Shown here in pieces: positions 30,909 to 39,447 of a stretch of 64,000 nt of DNA. The notes beneath the pieces are model-generated. The model had not been told where the DNA came from and did no database searches. It saw only the letters and a program-made list of their open reading frames with translations. How positions within the stretch are numbered: the stretch's first letter is position 1; each line of letters starts with the position of its first letter. The translations under genes were made by a program, and so were the position numbers. The DNA comes from CAYFPO01 sp964345035. Its GTDB lineage: Bacteria; Fidelibacterota; Marinisomatia; SCGC-AAA003-L08; GCA-002704045. Location of the stretch: contig CAYFPO010000001.1 of NCBI GenBank assembly GCA_964345035.1, positions 62,001 to 126,000 of the forward strand. Direction: 5' to 3'.

Positions 30909-31354
30909 CCAAGGTTTTTATCTATAGCTTCGTTTGCCAGTTCATCCGCTCTTTCATTTTCCGGATGTCCCGAATGACCCTTCACCCATTCCCAGGTGAT
31001 TTGATGTTTCCTGCACTCAAAATCTAATTCAATCCATAAATCTTTATTTTTAACAGGTTTTTTATTTGCGGTCTTCCATCCTTTTTGTTTCCAGTTATGA
31101 ATCCATTCAGTGATACCATTTTTCACATAACTGGAATCAGTTGTCAGTATAACATTACAAGTTCTGGTTAATGCTTTTAACCCTTCAACTGCTGCAGTCA
31201 ATTCCATGATATTATTTGTAGTCTCTGCATTAAATCCTTTTAACTCTTTACAAACTTCACCATAGAAAAGTACCACCCCCCAGCCCCCGGGTCCAGGATT
31301 GCCACGACATGCACCATCGGTATAAATTTTTACAATTTCTTCTGAATGATCAAT
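30905..31354 (-). CDS. rnhA: Ribonuclease HI, start codon uncertain
   Basis: Cuts RNA in RNA-DNA hybrids. All four acidic catalytic residues can be found: Asp in IYTDGACRGNPGPGG, Glu in NNIMELTA, Asp in TTDSSYV and Asp in NERADELAN. A GTG at 31276 would give 123 residues but would drop the first catalytic Asp, so it cannot be the functional start. Extending in frame, a TAA lies at 31364-31366 and no ATG, GTG or TTG occurs between it and the TDGA motif. The only plausible initiator is ATT at 31354 (149 residues, near the usual 155), unless a sequencing error hides the true start. It overlaps the copA 3' end by 4 bases, convergently. Confidence 0.85.
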   Translation of the reverse strand: MDHSEEIVKIYTDGACRGNPGPGGWGVVLFYGEVCKELKGFNAETTNNIMELTAAVEGLKALTRTCNVILTTDSSYVKNGITEWIHNWKQKGWKTANKKPVKNKDLWIELDFECRKHQITWEWVKGHSGHPENERADELANEAIDKNLG

Positions 31355-31480
31355 TTTATTTGTTTATTCCAATGAATTTCTTGCTCTTAAATTACGGGAA
31401 TCATCAATGTAAAAAACCAGAATTAATCTGAATAATAGTCAATAGTTAGGGTCAATAGAACTTTTTTTTAAATGATATTT

Positions 31481-31500
31481 CAGGTTTAAATTTAAACCTG
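31481..31500. promoter_or_regulatory. Perfect 20-bp palindrome touching the trhO start codon
   Basis: A fully self-complementary 20-base sequence (CAGGTTTAAA followed by its reverse complement) whose last base is the first base of the GTG start of trhO. It contains the AGG that could serve as the ribosome site, so it might be an operator, or an RNA element affecting initiation. No T-run follows, so it is not a terminator. Confidence 0.5.
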
Positions 31501-32534
31501 TGAAAAAACCAGCATTACATAACAAAAAAGACAGACATACTTTACTGCGGGAATTAGAAAATGAAAATTTCAGCCGGATTACCTGTTCATTTTATAAATA
31601 TGTAAAATTAACTGATCTACAGGAGCTCAGGGATGAATTATTTACAAATTGGAGTAATTTGAAAATTCTGGGAAGAATATATCTCTCTGAAGAAGGAATT
31701 AATGCTCAATTGAGTATCCCTGAAGAAAATTATCAAGAATTATTAAATCAGCTGCATTCTCGAATTGAATTTGAAGATATCCCGATAAAAAATGCAATTG
31801 ATGAGGGAATCTCATTTCTAAAATTGATAATTAAAGTTAAAAATGAAATTGTAGCATATAAAGTATCTGAAGATTCATATGATATGAATAATGTAGGGAA
31901 TCACCTTGAATTTGATGAATTTAATCAAGCAATTGATGATGGAGCAGTTGTTGTAGATATGAGAAACAGATATGAAAGTGAGGTTGGGAAGTTTGAAAAT
32001 GCAATTACTCCGGATATCGATCGCTCAGAAGATCTACTACCCAACGTAAAAAAATTATTACAGGGACATCAGGATGATAAAATATTAATGTACTGCACTG
32101 GTGGAATTCGATGTGAAAAGGCAAGTGCCTATCTAATAAAAAATGGATTCAATGATGTGAATCAGTTAAAAGGTGGTATTATACAATACGGACATGATAC
32201 CAGGAAAAATAATGAAAAATCAAAATTTATTGGAAAAAACTTTGTATTTGATGGTCGAATGGGAGAACGGATCACTGATGAAATCATCAGTAAATGTCAT
32301 CAGTGTAATGACCCATCTGATAATCATACAAACTGTAAAAATCAAGCTTGTCATATATTATTTATTCAATGCCGAGAGTGTGGAGAAAAATTTGACAACT
32401 GCTGTTCAACCGATTGTGCGGAATTTATTCAATTACCAATTTCAGAGCAAAAAAGAATAATTAATGAAGGTCAATTAAAATTTAACGCTCAAAAATCAAA
32501 AAGACTCAGACCAAAATTAAATGAGATTATATGA
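31500..32534 (+). CDS. trhO: tRNA uridine(34) hydroxylase, rhodanese-like
   Basis: 344 residues, GTG start. The N-terminal region ITCSFYKYVKLTDLQELRD and GRIYLSEEGINAQLSIP is characteristic of the YceA/TrhO family, which hydroxylates uridine at the tRNA wobble position using oxygen. The rhodanese domain has its active Cys in YCTGGIRCEKASAYL. The C-terminal region is Cys-rich (CHQC, CRECGEKFDNCC), as in the longer members of the family, and probably binds zinc. It stands alone on the plus strand, convergent with aroQ. A 20-bp palindrome lies at its start. Confidence 0.92.
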   Translation: MKKPALHNKKDRHTLLRELENENFSRITCSFYKYVKLTDLQELRDELFTNWSNLKILGRIYLSEEGINAQLSIPEENYQELLNQLHSRIEFEDIPIKNAIDEGISFLKLIIKVKNEIVAYKVSEDSYDMNNVGNHLEFDEFNQAIDDGAVVVDMRNRYESEVGKFENAITPDIDRSEDLLPNVKKLLQGHQDDKILMYCTGGIRCEKASAYLIKNGFNDVNQLKGGIIQYGHDTRKNNEKSKFIGKNFVFDGRMGERITDEIISKCHQCNDPSDNHTNCKNQACHILFIQCRECGEKFDNCCSTDCAEFIQLPISEQKRIINEGQLKFNAQKSKRLRPKLNEII

Positions 32535-32565
32535 TCAAGAAAAAGTGGGTTGATTAAATATTTAT

Positions 32566-33003
32566 TTAGTCATCCAGAATTTTATTTTTTAGATATTTCA
32601 ATCCTTCCAGATAACTGTATTTACCCAATCCTGAAAACTGATTCACACACACAGGCTTAATAACAGAATTTTTTCTGAAATCCTCTCTATCCTGGATATT
32701 GCTGAGGTGTACTTCAACTGTTGGAATACTAACTGCAGACAGGGCATCCCGAATGGCATAGGAATAATGGGAGAATGCGCCAGGATTTATGATGATCCCG
32801 TCTGCCCAATGACGTTCATCATGGATGGTGTCTATTATTTCTCCCTCGTGGTTGGACTGATAAAACTTAAATTTCTGTCCAATCCCATCCTGACTGGTCT
32901 CCAGCCACATCATAAGTTCCTCAAGTGAATCAGTACCATAAATTTCGGGTTCCCGTGTCCCAAGCAGATTTAGATTTGGTCCATTAATCACTAAAATATT
33001 CAT
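32566..33003 (-). CDS. aroQ: 3-Dehydroquinate dehydratase, type II
   Basis: Third step of the shikimate pathway: 3-dehydroquinate to 3-dehydroshikimate. 145 residues, the usual size. It has the type II signatures INGPNLNLLGTREPEIYG (with catalytic Arg and Tyr), FYQSNHEGEIIDTIH, INPGAFSHYSYAIRDAL and EVHLSNI. It is the last gene of the aromatic supraoperon and overlaps the aroB stop by 4 bases. An AT-rich imperfect hairpin (32551-32572) at its 3' end may help separate it from convergent trhO. Confidence 0.96.
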   Translation of the reverse strand: MNILVINGPNLNLLGTREPEIYGTDSLEELMMWLETSQDGIGQKFKFYQSNHEGEIIDTIHDERHWADGIIINPGAFSHYSYAIRDALSAVSIPTVEVHLSNIQDREDFRKNSVIKPVCVNQFSGLGKYSYLEGLKYLKNKILDD

Positions 33004-34079
33004 AATTCCTCCAACGACTTTTCGATCAGTTCAAAATCTACATCATTTACAATAATAGGGCTTCCAATTTTCTCTAACAATACAAAATTTATCTTACCAT
33101 TCTGTACCTTTTTATCCCGTTTCATAGTATCAACTATTTGTTTCCCATTTAATTTCGGTAATTTTGGCAGTGGTAATTTTTTGATCCCGGTTTTGAGTTT
33201 TTCATATTCGTCTATGTGTAATCCGGACTTTTCAACAGAAATAAAACCTGCTGCGATCATACCATAAGATACTGCTTCGCCATGGCGGATGGAACCGTAT
33301 CCCAAAACCGATTCAAGTGCATGACCTATTGTGTGACCAAAATTCAGGAATTTTCGTATGTCGCCCTCCATCTCATCTCTTGCAACTATATCTGCTTTAA
33401 TTTTTGCAGACCTGATGATCGCTTCATCCATTGATTCCGAATATTGATTTTCTAAAATGGATTTTGTATTATTGTTCAGAAATTCAAATAAAGTATTATC
33501 TTCGATTGCACCGTATTTCAGCATTTCCCCCATAGCAGATGCAATCTCCCGTTTTGGTAATGTGTTTATCAGGTTGGGATCTATCGCTACAACTTTTGGT
33601 TGATGAAAAGTACCTATGAGATTTTTCCCCTCCGGTAGATTAATACCCGTTTTCCCTCCAATGGACGAATCAACCATTCCAAGGAGTGTAGTAGGAATTT
33701 GAATATAGTCTATCCCCCGCATAAAGGTTGATGCAGTAAACCCGGTTACATCACCTACAACGCCCCCACCCATTGCAAGCAGTATGGTCTTTCGATCACA
33801 ACCAATTTGTAATAATTTCCGCTGCAGTTGTTCAAATTCTTGTATGGATTTTGCACTTTCTCCGGTTGGAATAGTAATGAGATCTGCATTAAACCCTTCA
33901 TCTTTCAATCTTGATAAGAGATTGCTGCCATAATACCTTTGGATTGATTCCTGTGTGACAATTACCCAACGGTTTCCTGAGTTCATTGGATCAATTAATT
34001 GTGGAAATTTCTCAAGTAATCCCGATTCAATCCAGATTGGATAGGATCGGCTACCTAGTGGGACACTAATGGTTTCCAT
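33000..34079 (-). CDS. aroB: 3-Dehydroquinate synthase
   Basis: Second step of the shikimate pathway, turning DAHP into 3-dehydroquinate with NAD+ and a divalent metal. 359 residues. Visible motifs: the NAD-binding AMGGGVVGDVTGFTAST, the substrate-binding stretch SSIGGKTGINLPEGKNLIGTF, and the metal-binding RKFLNFGHTIGHALES and RHGEAVSYGM. It overlaps aroK by 14 bases and aroQ by 4, so the three are translationally coupled. Confidence 0.97.
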   Translation of the reverse strand: METISVPLGSRSYPIWIESGLLEKFPQLIDPMNSGNRWVIVTQESIQRYYGSNLLSRLKDEGFNADLITIPTGESAKSIQEFEQLQRKLLQIGCDRKTILLAMGGGVVGDVTGFTASTFMRGIDYIQIPTTLLGMVDSSIGGKTGINLPEGKNLIGTFHQPKVVAIDPNLINTLPKREIASAMGEMLKYGAIEDNTLFEFLNNNTKSILENQYSESMDEAIIRSAKIKADIVARDEMEGDIRKFLNFGHTIGHALESVLGYGSIRHGEAVSYGMIAAGFISVEKSGLHIDEYEKLKTGIKKLPLPKLPKLNGKQIVDTMKRDKKVQNGKINFVLLEKIGSPIIVNDVDFELIEKSLEEL

Positions 34080-34620
34080 CTGAATCTTTCAGTAAATTGA
34101 TTATTTTCTCTACCACTGCATTGGGTTGGATTTTGTCTGTGGTAATGGTGTGATGCGCTGAAGAATAATATAATTTTTTTCTTTCATCCCAGATTTTGAT
34201 CAGACGGTTTTCAGTGTCATCTGCATTTTTTAAGAGTGGCCGTTTGGCAGTATTCCTAATTCTATATGCCAATGTTTTTGGAGATGCTTCAAGAAGGAAA
34301 CAAAGTCCATTGGTTTGAAGTATGTTTCGATTGTTTTCATCCAGCACAATTCCTCCACCGGTGGAAAATATAAATCCAGTTTGTTTGGATTTCTCACCAA
34401 AATATGTAGATTCCATTTCCCGAAATCGTTTTTCACCAAATTCCTGAAATATTTCTGACACCTTCATTGACATAATTTCTTCAATAGCATCATCCGTGTC
34501 TACAAATTTCATCTCCAGTTTTTTTGCCAGTTTTCGTCCCACAGTGGATTTCCAGGAACCCATCATGCCAATGAGGAAAATATTCTGGTTGCTGGTTACT
34601 GGTTGCTGGTTACTGGTCAT
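34066..34620 (-). CDS. aroK: Shikimate kinase with repeat-derived N-terminus and altered P-loop
   Basis: Phosphorylates shikimate to shikimate-3-phosphate with ATP. 184 residues. The fold is clear: P-loop GMMGSWKSTVG, shikimate-binding FVDTDDAIEE and FREMES, GGGIV, and lid region RPLL. Two oddities. The P-loop has Trp where the GK[ST] glycine is expected. The first 12 residues (MTSNQQPVTSNQ) and the ATG itself are encoded by a short tandem repeat, abutting a transposase relic. No other start codon lies upstream of the P-loop strand (NIFLIGMMG), so the repeat seems to provide the start. Coupled to aroB by a 14-base overlap. Confidence 0.92.
   Translation of the reverse strand: MTSNQQPVTSNQNIFLIGMMGSWKSTVGRKLAKKLEMKFVDTDDAIEEIMSMKVSEIFQEFGEKRFREMESTYFGEKSKQTGFIFSTGGGIVLDENNRNILQTNGLCFLLEASPKTLAYRIRNTAKRPLLKNADDTENRLIKIWDERKKLYYSSAHHTITTDKIQPNAVVEKIINLLKDSDGNH
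34587..34620 (-). repeat. 7-base tandem repeat forming the aroK start
   Basis: Four tandem copies of GGTTRCT on the plus strand (GGTTGCT and GGTTACT alternating), then GGTCAT. On the minus strand they encode MTSNQQPVTSNQ, the first residues of aroK. The array begins within the last codons of the RAYT relic. Confidence 0.8.
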
Positions 34621-34888
34621 TAAATATTGTTAATTTTTCCGGATTTTCTTTATCCCAGGACCAATACATGGGATTATTGGATATATTTTCTAGTATTCTA
34701 AAATATTCTTTTTCATTTCTGACAATTCTATCATAAAAGCTTCGTTGCCAGAATTGTTTCCCTGGTGTGTTATTTAAAATATTTATCTTTTTCGTAGACA
34801 CGGTTTTGAATGCACCTATAATTCTGCCCAATGGTTTAATATTTTTGGTAGTGTCGGTTCGCAAACAGCCACTACGATCAATTTAATA
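34610..34888 (-). pseudogene. C-terminal relic of a REP-associated tyrosine transposase (RAYT, IS200-like)
   Basis: About 90 residues that match only the end of RAYT proteins: GRIIGAFKTVSTKKIN, then NTPGKQFWQRSFYDRIVRNE, and the helix YFRILENISNNPMYW. The N-terminal half with the HUH motif and catalytic Tyr is missing. A stop lies just upstream in frame, and no proper start exists apart from a TTG at 34864. It fills the only large interruption (about 280 bases) in the aromatic supraoperon, between aroC and aroK, and its 3' end runs into the repeat that gives aroK its start. Confidence 0.8.
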
Positions 34889-34901
34889 TAATTTTTCATT
34901 T

Positions 34902-36062
34902 TTAATACTTCCCTGTTGTCTGAATATGCTTTCTCAATTGTTCTACAGTATCACCACCAAATTTTTCAAGCAATGCATCTGCTAACACAAAACATATCAT
35001 ACTTTCTGCAACGATGGATGCTGCCGGCACAGAACAGGAATCGGTACGCTCCTTGTGAGCCAATTTTTCTTCCTTCGTAACAATATCCACAGACCGTAAC
35101 GGTTTAATGAGTGTGGGAATTGGTTTCATCACTGCTCTTATAATAATGGGTTGAGCATTACTCATACCACCTTCAATTCCACCTGCATTATTGCTGTGAC
35201 GAATATACTTTTCTCCATCCCAACCGATTTCATCATGCACATTGCTGCCGAATTCCTCTGCCTGTTGAAATCCCATTCCGATTTCGATCCCTTTGAACGC
35301 ATTCACTGACATTATTGATTCAGCAATCCTGGCATGAAGTTTTGTATTCCACTGTGTATGGCTTCCCAGTCCGTAAGGTAAACCGGTTGCAATTACCTCA
35401 AAAATGCCGCCCACAGAATCACCCTCCGCCTGTGCTTGATCGATCACAGCAATCATTTTTGCCTCTGCTTTTTTATCCAGACACCGTACTGGTGAATTAT
35501 CGGCTATGTCGCTGAGTGCTTCAGGTGAAAGGCCTTCAGGAACCGGTGTGGAATCCTTAACCTTGTGAATCTGGATTACACGACTCCCAATTTCAATTCC
35601 GAATTCTTTCAGGAGCTTTTTACAGATTGAAGCCAATCCAACCCGCATTGCAGTTTCTCTTGCTGAACTCCTTTCCAACACATTCCTAATATCATCAAAT
35701 TCAAATTTCTGTACTCCCGCCAAATCAGCATGCCCCGGCCTAGGGAGTGTAACTTTTTTTATTTCTTCATCAACTGGTTCTGATGACATTTTCGTAGTCC
35801 AATTTTCCCAGTCTTTATTGGGCAGAATTAATCCCACTGGTGAACCTAATGTTTTACCATGCCTAACTCCACAGTAAATTTCTGCATGGTCTTTCTCAAT
35901 TTTCATCCTGCCGCCACGGCCATGCCCCTTTTGCCTGCGGGATAATTGCAGTTCAATATATTCTTCACTTATTTCCAAACCTGCAGGAATGCCGTCAATA
36001 ATTCCCAAAAGCCCTTTTCCATGTGATTCCCCTGCAGTGAGGAATTGAATTCTATTCATCAT
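34902..36062 (-). CDS. aroC: Chorismate synthase
   Basis: Last step of the shikimate pathway: EPSP to chorismate, using reduced FMN. 386 residues, of the longer type found in Gram-positives and many other phyla. Signatures: FLTAGESHGKGL near the N-terminus, RRQKGHGRGGRMKIE, GHADLAGVQKF with ERSSARETAMRV, and SNNAGGIEGGMSNAQPI. It overlaps the aroE stop by 4 bases. Confidence 0.97.
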   Translation of the reverse strand: MMNRIQFLTAGESHGKGLLGIIDGIPAGLEISEEYIELQLSRRQKGHGRGGRMKIEKDHAEIYCGVRHGKTLGSPVGLILPNKDWENWTTKMSSEPVDEEIKKVTLPRPGHADLAGVQKFEFDDIRNVLERSSARETAMRVGLASICKKLLKEFGIEIGSRVIQIHKVKDSTPVPEGLSPEALSDIADNSPVRCLDKKAEAKMIAVIDQAQAEGDSVGGIFEVIATGLPYGLGSHTQWNTKLHARIAESIMSVNAFKGIEIGMGFQQAEEFGSNVHDEIGWDGEKYIRHSNNAGGIEGGMSNAQPIIIRAVMKPIPTLIKPLRSVDIVTKEEKLAHKERTDSCSVPAASIVAESMICFVLADALLEKFGGDTVEQLRKHIQTTGKY

Positions 36063-36871
36063 ATTTGTTTTTCCAGATATTTTTTAAGCTCATCAAAATC
36101 TATCCTTCCTTCAATGGATTCACCAAGCCATAATTCTAATGAAGCAATTCCCTGATGGATAAACATTTCCAGTCCATTGATTGTTTTAGCTCCAATTTTA
36201 TCACCTGATCTTAAAAAAGATGTTTTTAATGGGGTATAAATTGTATCAATCAGAATCTGATTTGACATAATTAATTGTATTGGCAGTGGCATGTCATTAT
36301 TATACATACCAACAGAAGTACAATTTATTATGATGGATTTTTCATTTACAAAATTCTCAGCATGGTCAATCCAATGAGCTGTAACAATTTCATCTTCCAA
36401 CAGCTGTGCTCGGGAAACAGTTCTATTCAGTAAACGAATTTTCTCCACTCCCATTTGCTTCAAAGCAAATATAACCGCTCTGGCTACACCACCAGCTCCA
36501 AGAACAATTACTTCTTTATTAGTAACTTGTATATTGTTGAATTTGAGAAGTTTTGTAAAACCAAACCAATCAGTGTTGTTACCAATAATTTTCTCCTGAG
36601 AATTCATGATACAATTCACTGACCCGATCAATTCTGCTCTTGGGTTGATTCCATCCAGATATTTCATTATCGATTCCTTATGGGGAATAGTAACATTCAT
36701 ACCATCTATCTTTCCGGATCTGATGTCTCCAACCACTTTTTGAAGATCATTGGATTCTGTGTGTGTCTTTGTGAATTCTGCTTCAATTTCTAAGTTTGCA
36801 AAAATCCAGGAATGCATTTTAGGACTTAAACTGTGTTTGACCGGATTACCAATGACTGTGAAATGTTTCAT
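36059..36871 (-). CDS. aroE: Shikimate dehydrogenase
   Basis: NADPH-dependent reduction of 3-dehydroshikimate to shikimate. 270 residues. The substrate-binding start FTVIGNPVKHSLSPKMH, catalytic Lys in NVTIPHKESIMKYLD, nucleotide-binding VLGAGGVARAVIFAL and the closing GLEMFIHQGIASLELW are all present. Overlaps by 4 bases with aroA (upstream) and aroC (downstream). Confidence 0.96.
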   Translation of the reverse strand: MKHFTVIGNPVKHSLSPKMHSWIFANLEIEAEFTKTHTESNDLQKVVGDIRSGKIDGMNVTIPHKESIMKYLDGINPRAELIGSVNCIMNSQEKIIGNNTDWFGFTKLLKFNNIQVTNKEVIVLGAGGVARAVIFALKQMGVEKIRLLNRTVSRAQLLEDEIVTAHWIDHAENFVNEKSIIINCTSVGMYNNDMPLPIQLIMSNQILIDTIYTPLKTSFLRSGDKIGAKTINGLEMFIHQGIASLELWLGESIEGRIDFDELKKYLEKQI

Positions 36872-38130
36872 TGAATAAATTCTTCCAACAACTGATAAAA
36901 CTCCGGACAGGAAATTCTTACACAGTCAGAATTATCCAGTTTAACCTCTCCATAAGTAATAAGTCCTGCAATGGTAAATGCCATGGCAATACGGTGGTCA
37001 CCAAACGTGAAAATTTTGGTTCCCTTTAGTTTTGTAGGTCCGTTGATTGAAAATCCATCATCATTCTCAGTTACATCAGCTCCCATATTTTTTAAATTTA
37101 AACAAATTGCATGGATACGATCAGATTCTTTTACCCGCAATTCTTCTGCACCGGATACTGTAGTTTTTCCTTCAGCTTGAGTAGCCAGGATTGCCAGAAT
37201 GGGAAGTTCATCAATAACAGATGGTACTCTATTCTTTTTAATCTGAATTGCTTTCAGCGGTGAATGTTTGATTTTCAAGGTGCCTACCATTTCTCCACAT
37301 TTTTCTTTCTGATTCAAACATTTCATTCCAACACCCATTTCTTCCAGAGCTGAATAAAAACCTGTGCGGGTTGGATTCGCAAGAATATCTTCAAGTAAAA
37401 TTTCTTTTCCGGGAATAATTGCTGCTGCTGCTGCAAAAAAGGCTGCAGTAGAAGGATCTCCCGGAACTATTAATTCAATTACATCTAATGGTCTTTTTAA
37501 TTTTGTAACTGAGCAAAATCCACTATCAATATTAATATCAGCACCCATAGAATCCAGCATCAATTCAGTATGATCTCTGGATTTTATTTTTTCCCGGACA
37601 ATTGTGGTTCCGTCTGCTCCCAGTCCAGCCAGTAAAATTGCAGATTTCACCTGTGCACTGGAAATTTTTTGAGTATAGTCAATCCCTGATACATTTAGGC
37701 TGTTCAGTGAAATGGGCAGCGTACCGTTATCACATTTAAATTCAGCTCCCATTGCACTCAATGGTATTATAATTCTACTCATTGGTCTGGTTGATAGAGA
37801 ACCATCACCGATGAATTGACCTGATATATGTTGTCCAGCAAGTAAACCCATCAACAACCGGACTGTGGTTCCGGAATTTCCTGCATTCAATTGATTTTGG
37901 GGATCTTGCAAAGTTCCACCAGTAATTTGGATTGTATTTCCAATTTTTGTGGATTGAATTCCACATTTTTGTAAACAACTACGCGTTGACTCTACATCCT
38001 CACCGGTGGATACATTATGAATAAGGCATTTGCCATCGGTTAAAGATGCAAGCATCAGGGCACGGTGTGAAATGGATTTATCCCCCGGAAATTTCACCTT
38101 GATCCTGCGAGAGAACCCATTGGATCCCAC
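36868..38130 (-). CDS. aroA: EPSP synthase (3-phosphoshikimate 1-carboxyvinyltransferase)
   Basis: Condenses shikimate-3-phosphate with PEP. 420 residues. Motifs: FPGDKSISHRALMLASL, LNAGNSGTTVRLLMGLLAG, SAQVKSAILLAG, RVKESDRI and the C-terminal GDHRIAMAF. The start is ambiguous. GTG 38130 retains a first strand IKVKFPGDKS and overlaps the peptidase gene by 37 bases. GTG 38097 would form a GTGA stop/start overlap with that gene but would cut the first strand. I favour the longer form. EPSP synthases carrying LNAGNSGTT rather than LGNAGTAMR are often called class II. Confidence 0.95.
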   Translation of the reverse strand: MGSNGFSRRIKVKFPGDKSISHRALMLASLTDGKCLIHNVSTGEDVESTRSCLQKCGIQSTKIGNTIQITGGTLQDPQNQLNAGNSGTTVRLLMGLLAGQHISGQFIGDGSLSTRPMSRIIIPLSAMGAEFKCDNGTLPISLNSLNVSGIDYTQKISSAQVKSAILLAGLGADGTTIVREKIKSRDHTELMLDSMGADINIDSGFCSVTKLKRPLDVIELIVPGDPSTAAFFAAAAAIIPGKEILLEDILANPTRTGFYSALEEMGVGMKCLNQKEKCGEMVGTLKIKHSPLKAIQIKKNRVPSVIDELPILAILATQAEGKTTVSGAEELRVKESDRIHAICLNLKNMGADVTENDDGFSINGPTKLKGTKIFTFGDHRIAMAFTIAGLITYGEVKLDNSDCVRISCPEFYQLLEEFIQ

Positions 38131-39434
38131 GGCTCCAGTTCAATTGGATCAGTATCATAAATTTCTACTATGGATTTTGGTAAATATTTTTTATCAATTA
38201 CAATTTCAAATAAATGATTATCAAACCATTTATCTGTCATCGTATAGTATCCACCATCCCCAAATTTATCTGCCCAACTGTTTTCCACTCTCCATTTTAC
38301 AGGTTTTCTGTTTTTTATATCAACTGCGGTAAAGAGCATAGCATGGGTCATCATACTTTCACCATAATGGAGCCTAATTCGTTTATCCATCGTGAAGTCC
38401 GTGCTGAAAACCAGATTGTAGTCATATAGTTCATTATCAAACAAACCCAGATCATTGTGAATACCAATGACTTCACTGCCGAACCAGACCGGTTCATCAT
38501 TTTGTATGGATCTAATTGCATACCGTTTTAGTTGTTCAATTTCCAGATTTATGTATTTCACAATTTGACCTTCGATAATATTTCCCAGACATTTTACAGT
38601 AAACAATTTGTTGAAAGGTTTATCATCCATCGGTGCATTGATGAGACAAATTTTATCTTTCAAATTGACATTGACAAATTTGTGGTAAAAATCCATTGGT
38701 GTAATATCTGTAAATCTGTGGAATTTCTTTTTCTTATCCCGAATTTCCCAGTCAAAAGATTCTGGAGGAGTTCCCAGGCTGATGGTTACCATCCTGTATA
38801 TCGTCTCCATCATATCCGCTTTCTGGACTCTTAATTCCTTCATAGATTTTCCCTTTTCAAAATCAGTTCGTAATTGGTTTGCAAATCCTCTCAACTTATA
38901 TGTTATCCGACGATTCATAACATAGGAATTACTGCTCTGATAACTTTCGGGCATAACTGATTTCGGGACAGCTCCATACTTTTCAATTAAATTGACAAAC
39001 ATATCCCACTGACCACCATCTTCCACAGGATTATTTAACAGGTGCATCACTAACCTTCCATTCAATGGTTCATTCAACGTAGATAAAATATTTTCAAGAA
39101 AATAGTTAGATTTCTCAATTTTATCCCAAAACATGAAATAGTTCTGTGAAAATTCAAACTGTTTGATATTGTATTTCTTCCCAAGTCCGATTCGTAATAG
39201 ATTCAATCCGGCAAATCCCCAGCATCGGCCACTTTTTTTCTGGTTTGTGGCTTTCATTTCTCCTTCAACTATATGAGAATAAGTGTGATTGATTCTGCTC
39301 ACCGATTCCCAATTCATAGCTACTTCTGGAATCTTCATTTGTGTGCAGGCATTTCTGGAAAGCTTTACCATCGGATCGCTGTTAATCTTTTTTCTGAGTT
39401 TTGAATTGAAAGTCTTGGACATATATTTTTGCAT
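38094..39434 (-). CDS. pepC: Bleomycin hydrolase/aminopeptidase C-like cysteine peptidase (C1B)
   Basis: 446 residues, near the family's 440-450. Papain-like catalytic residues are present: Cys71 in KKSGRCWGFAGLN, His364 in MTHAMLFTAVD and Asn385 in ENSWADKFGDGGYY. Family members form hexameric barrels with the active sites inside and release amino acids from peptides in the cytoplasm. There is no signal peptide, so it is cytoplasmic. AAAGGA precedes the ATG. Its place between aroF and aroA is unusual: it is not an aromatic pathway enzyme, yet it overlaps aroA, so it is co-expressed with the pathway. Confidence 0.92.
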   Translation of the reverse strand: MQKYMSKTFNSKLRKKINSDPMVKLSRNACTQMKIPEVAMNWESVSRINHTYSHIVEGEMKATNQKKSGRCWGFAGLNLLRIGLGKKYNIKQFEFSQNYFMFWDKIEKSNYFLENILSTLNEPLNGRLVMHLLNNPVEDGGQWDMFVNLIEKYGAVPKSVMPESYQSSNSYVMNRRITYKLRGFANQLRTDFEKGKSMKELRVQKADMMETIYRMVTISLGTPPESFDWEIRDKKKKFHRFTDITPMDFYHKFVNVNLKDKICLINAPMDDKPFNKLFTVKCLGNIIEGQIVKYINLEIEQLKRYAIRSIQNDEPVWFGSEVIGIHNDLGLFDNELYDYNLVFSTDFTMDKRIRLHYGESMMTHAMLFTAVDIKNRKPVKWRVENSWADKFGDGGYYTMTDKWFDNHLFEIVIDKKYLPKSIVEIYDTDPIELEPWDPMGSLAGSR

Positions 39435-39447
39435 TTTTTTTCCTTTC

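Noticed and set aside
34587..34620. Shine-Dalgarno or regulatory array upstream of aroK
   Set aside because: The repeat is inside the coding frame from the ATG onward, and no other start codon precedes the P-loop strand.
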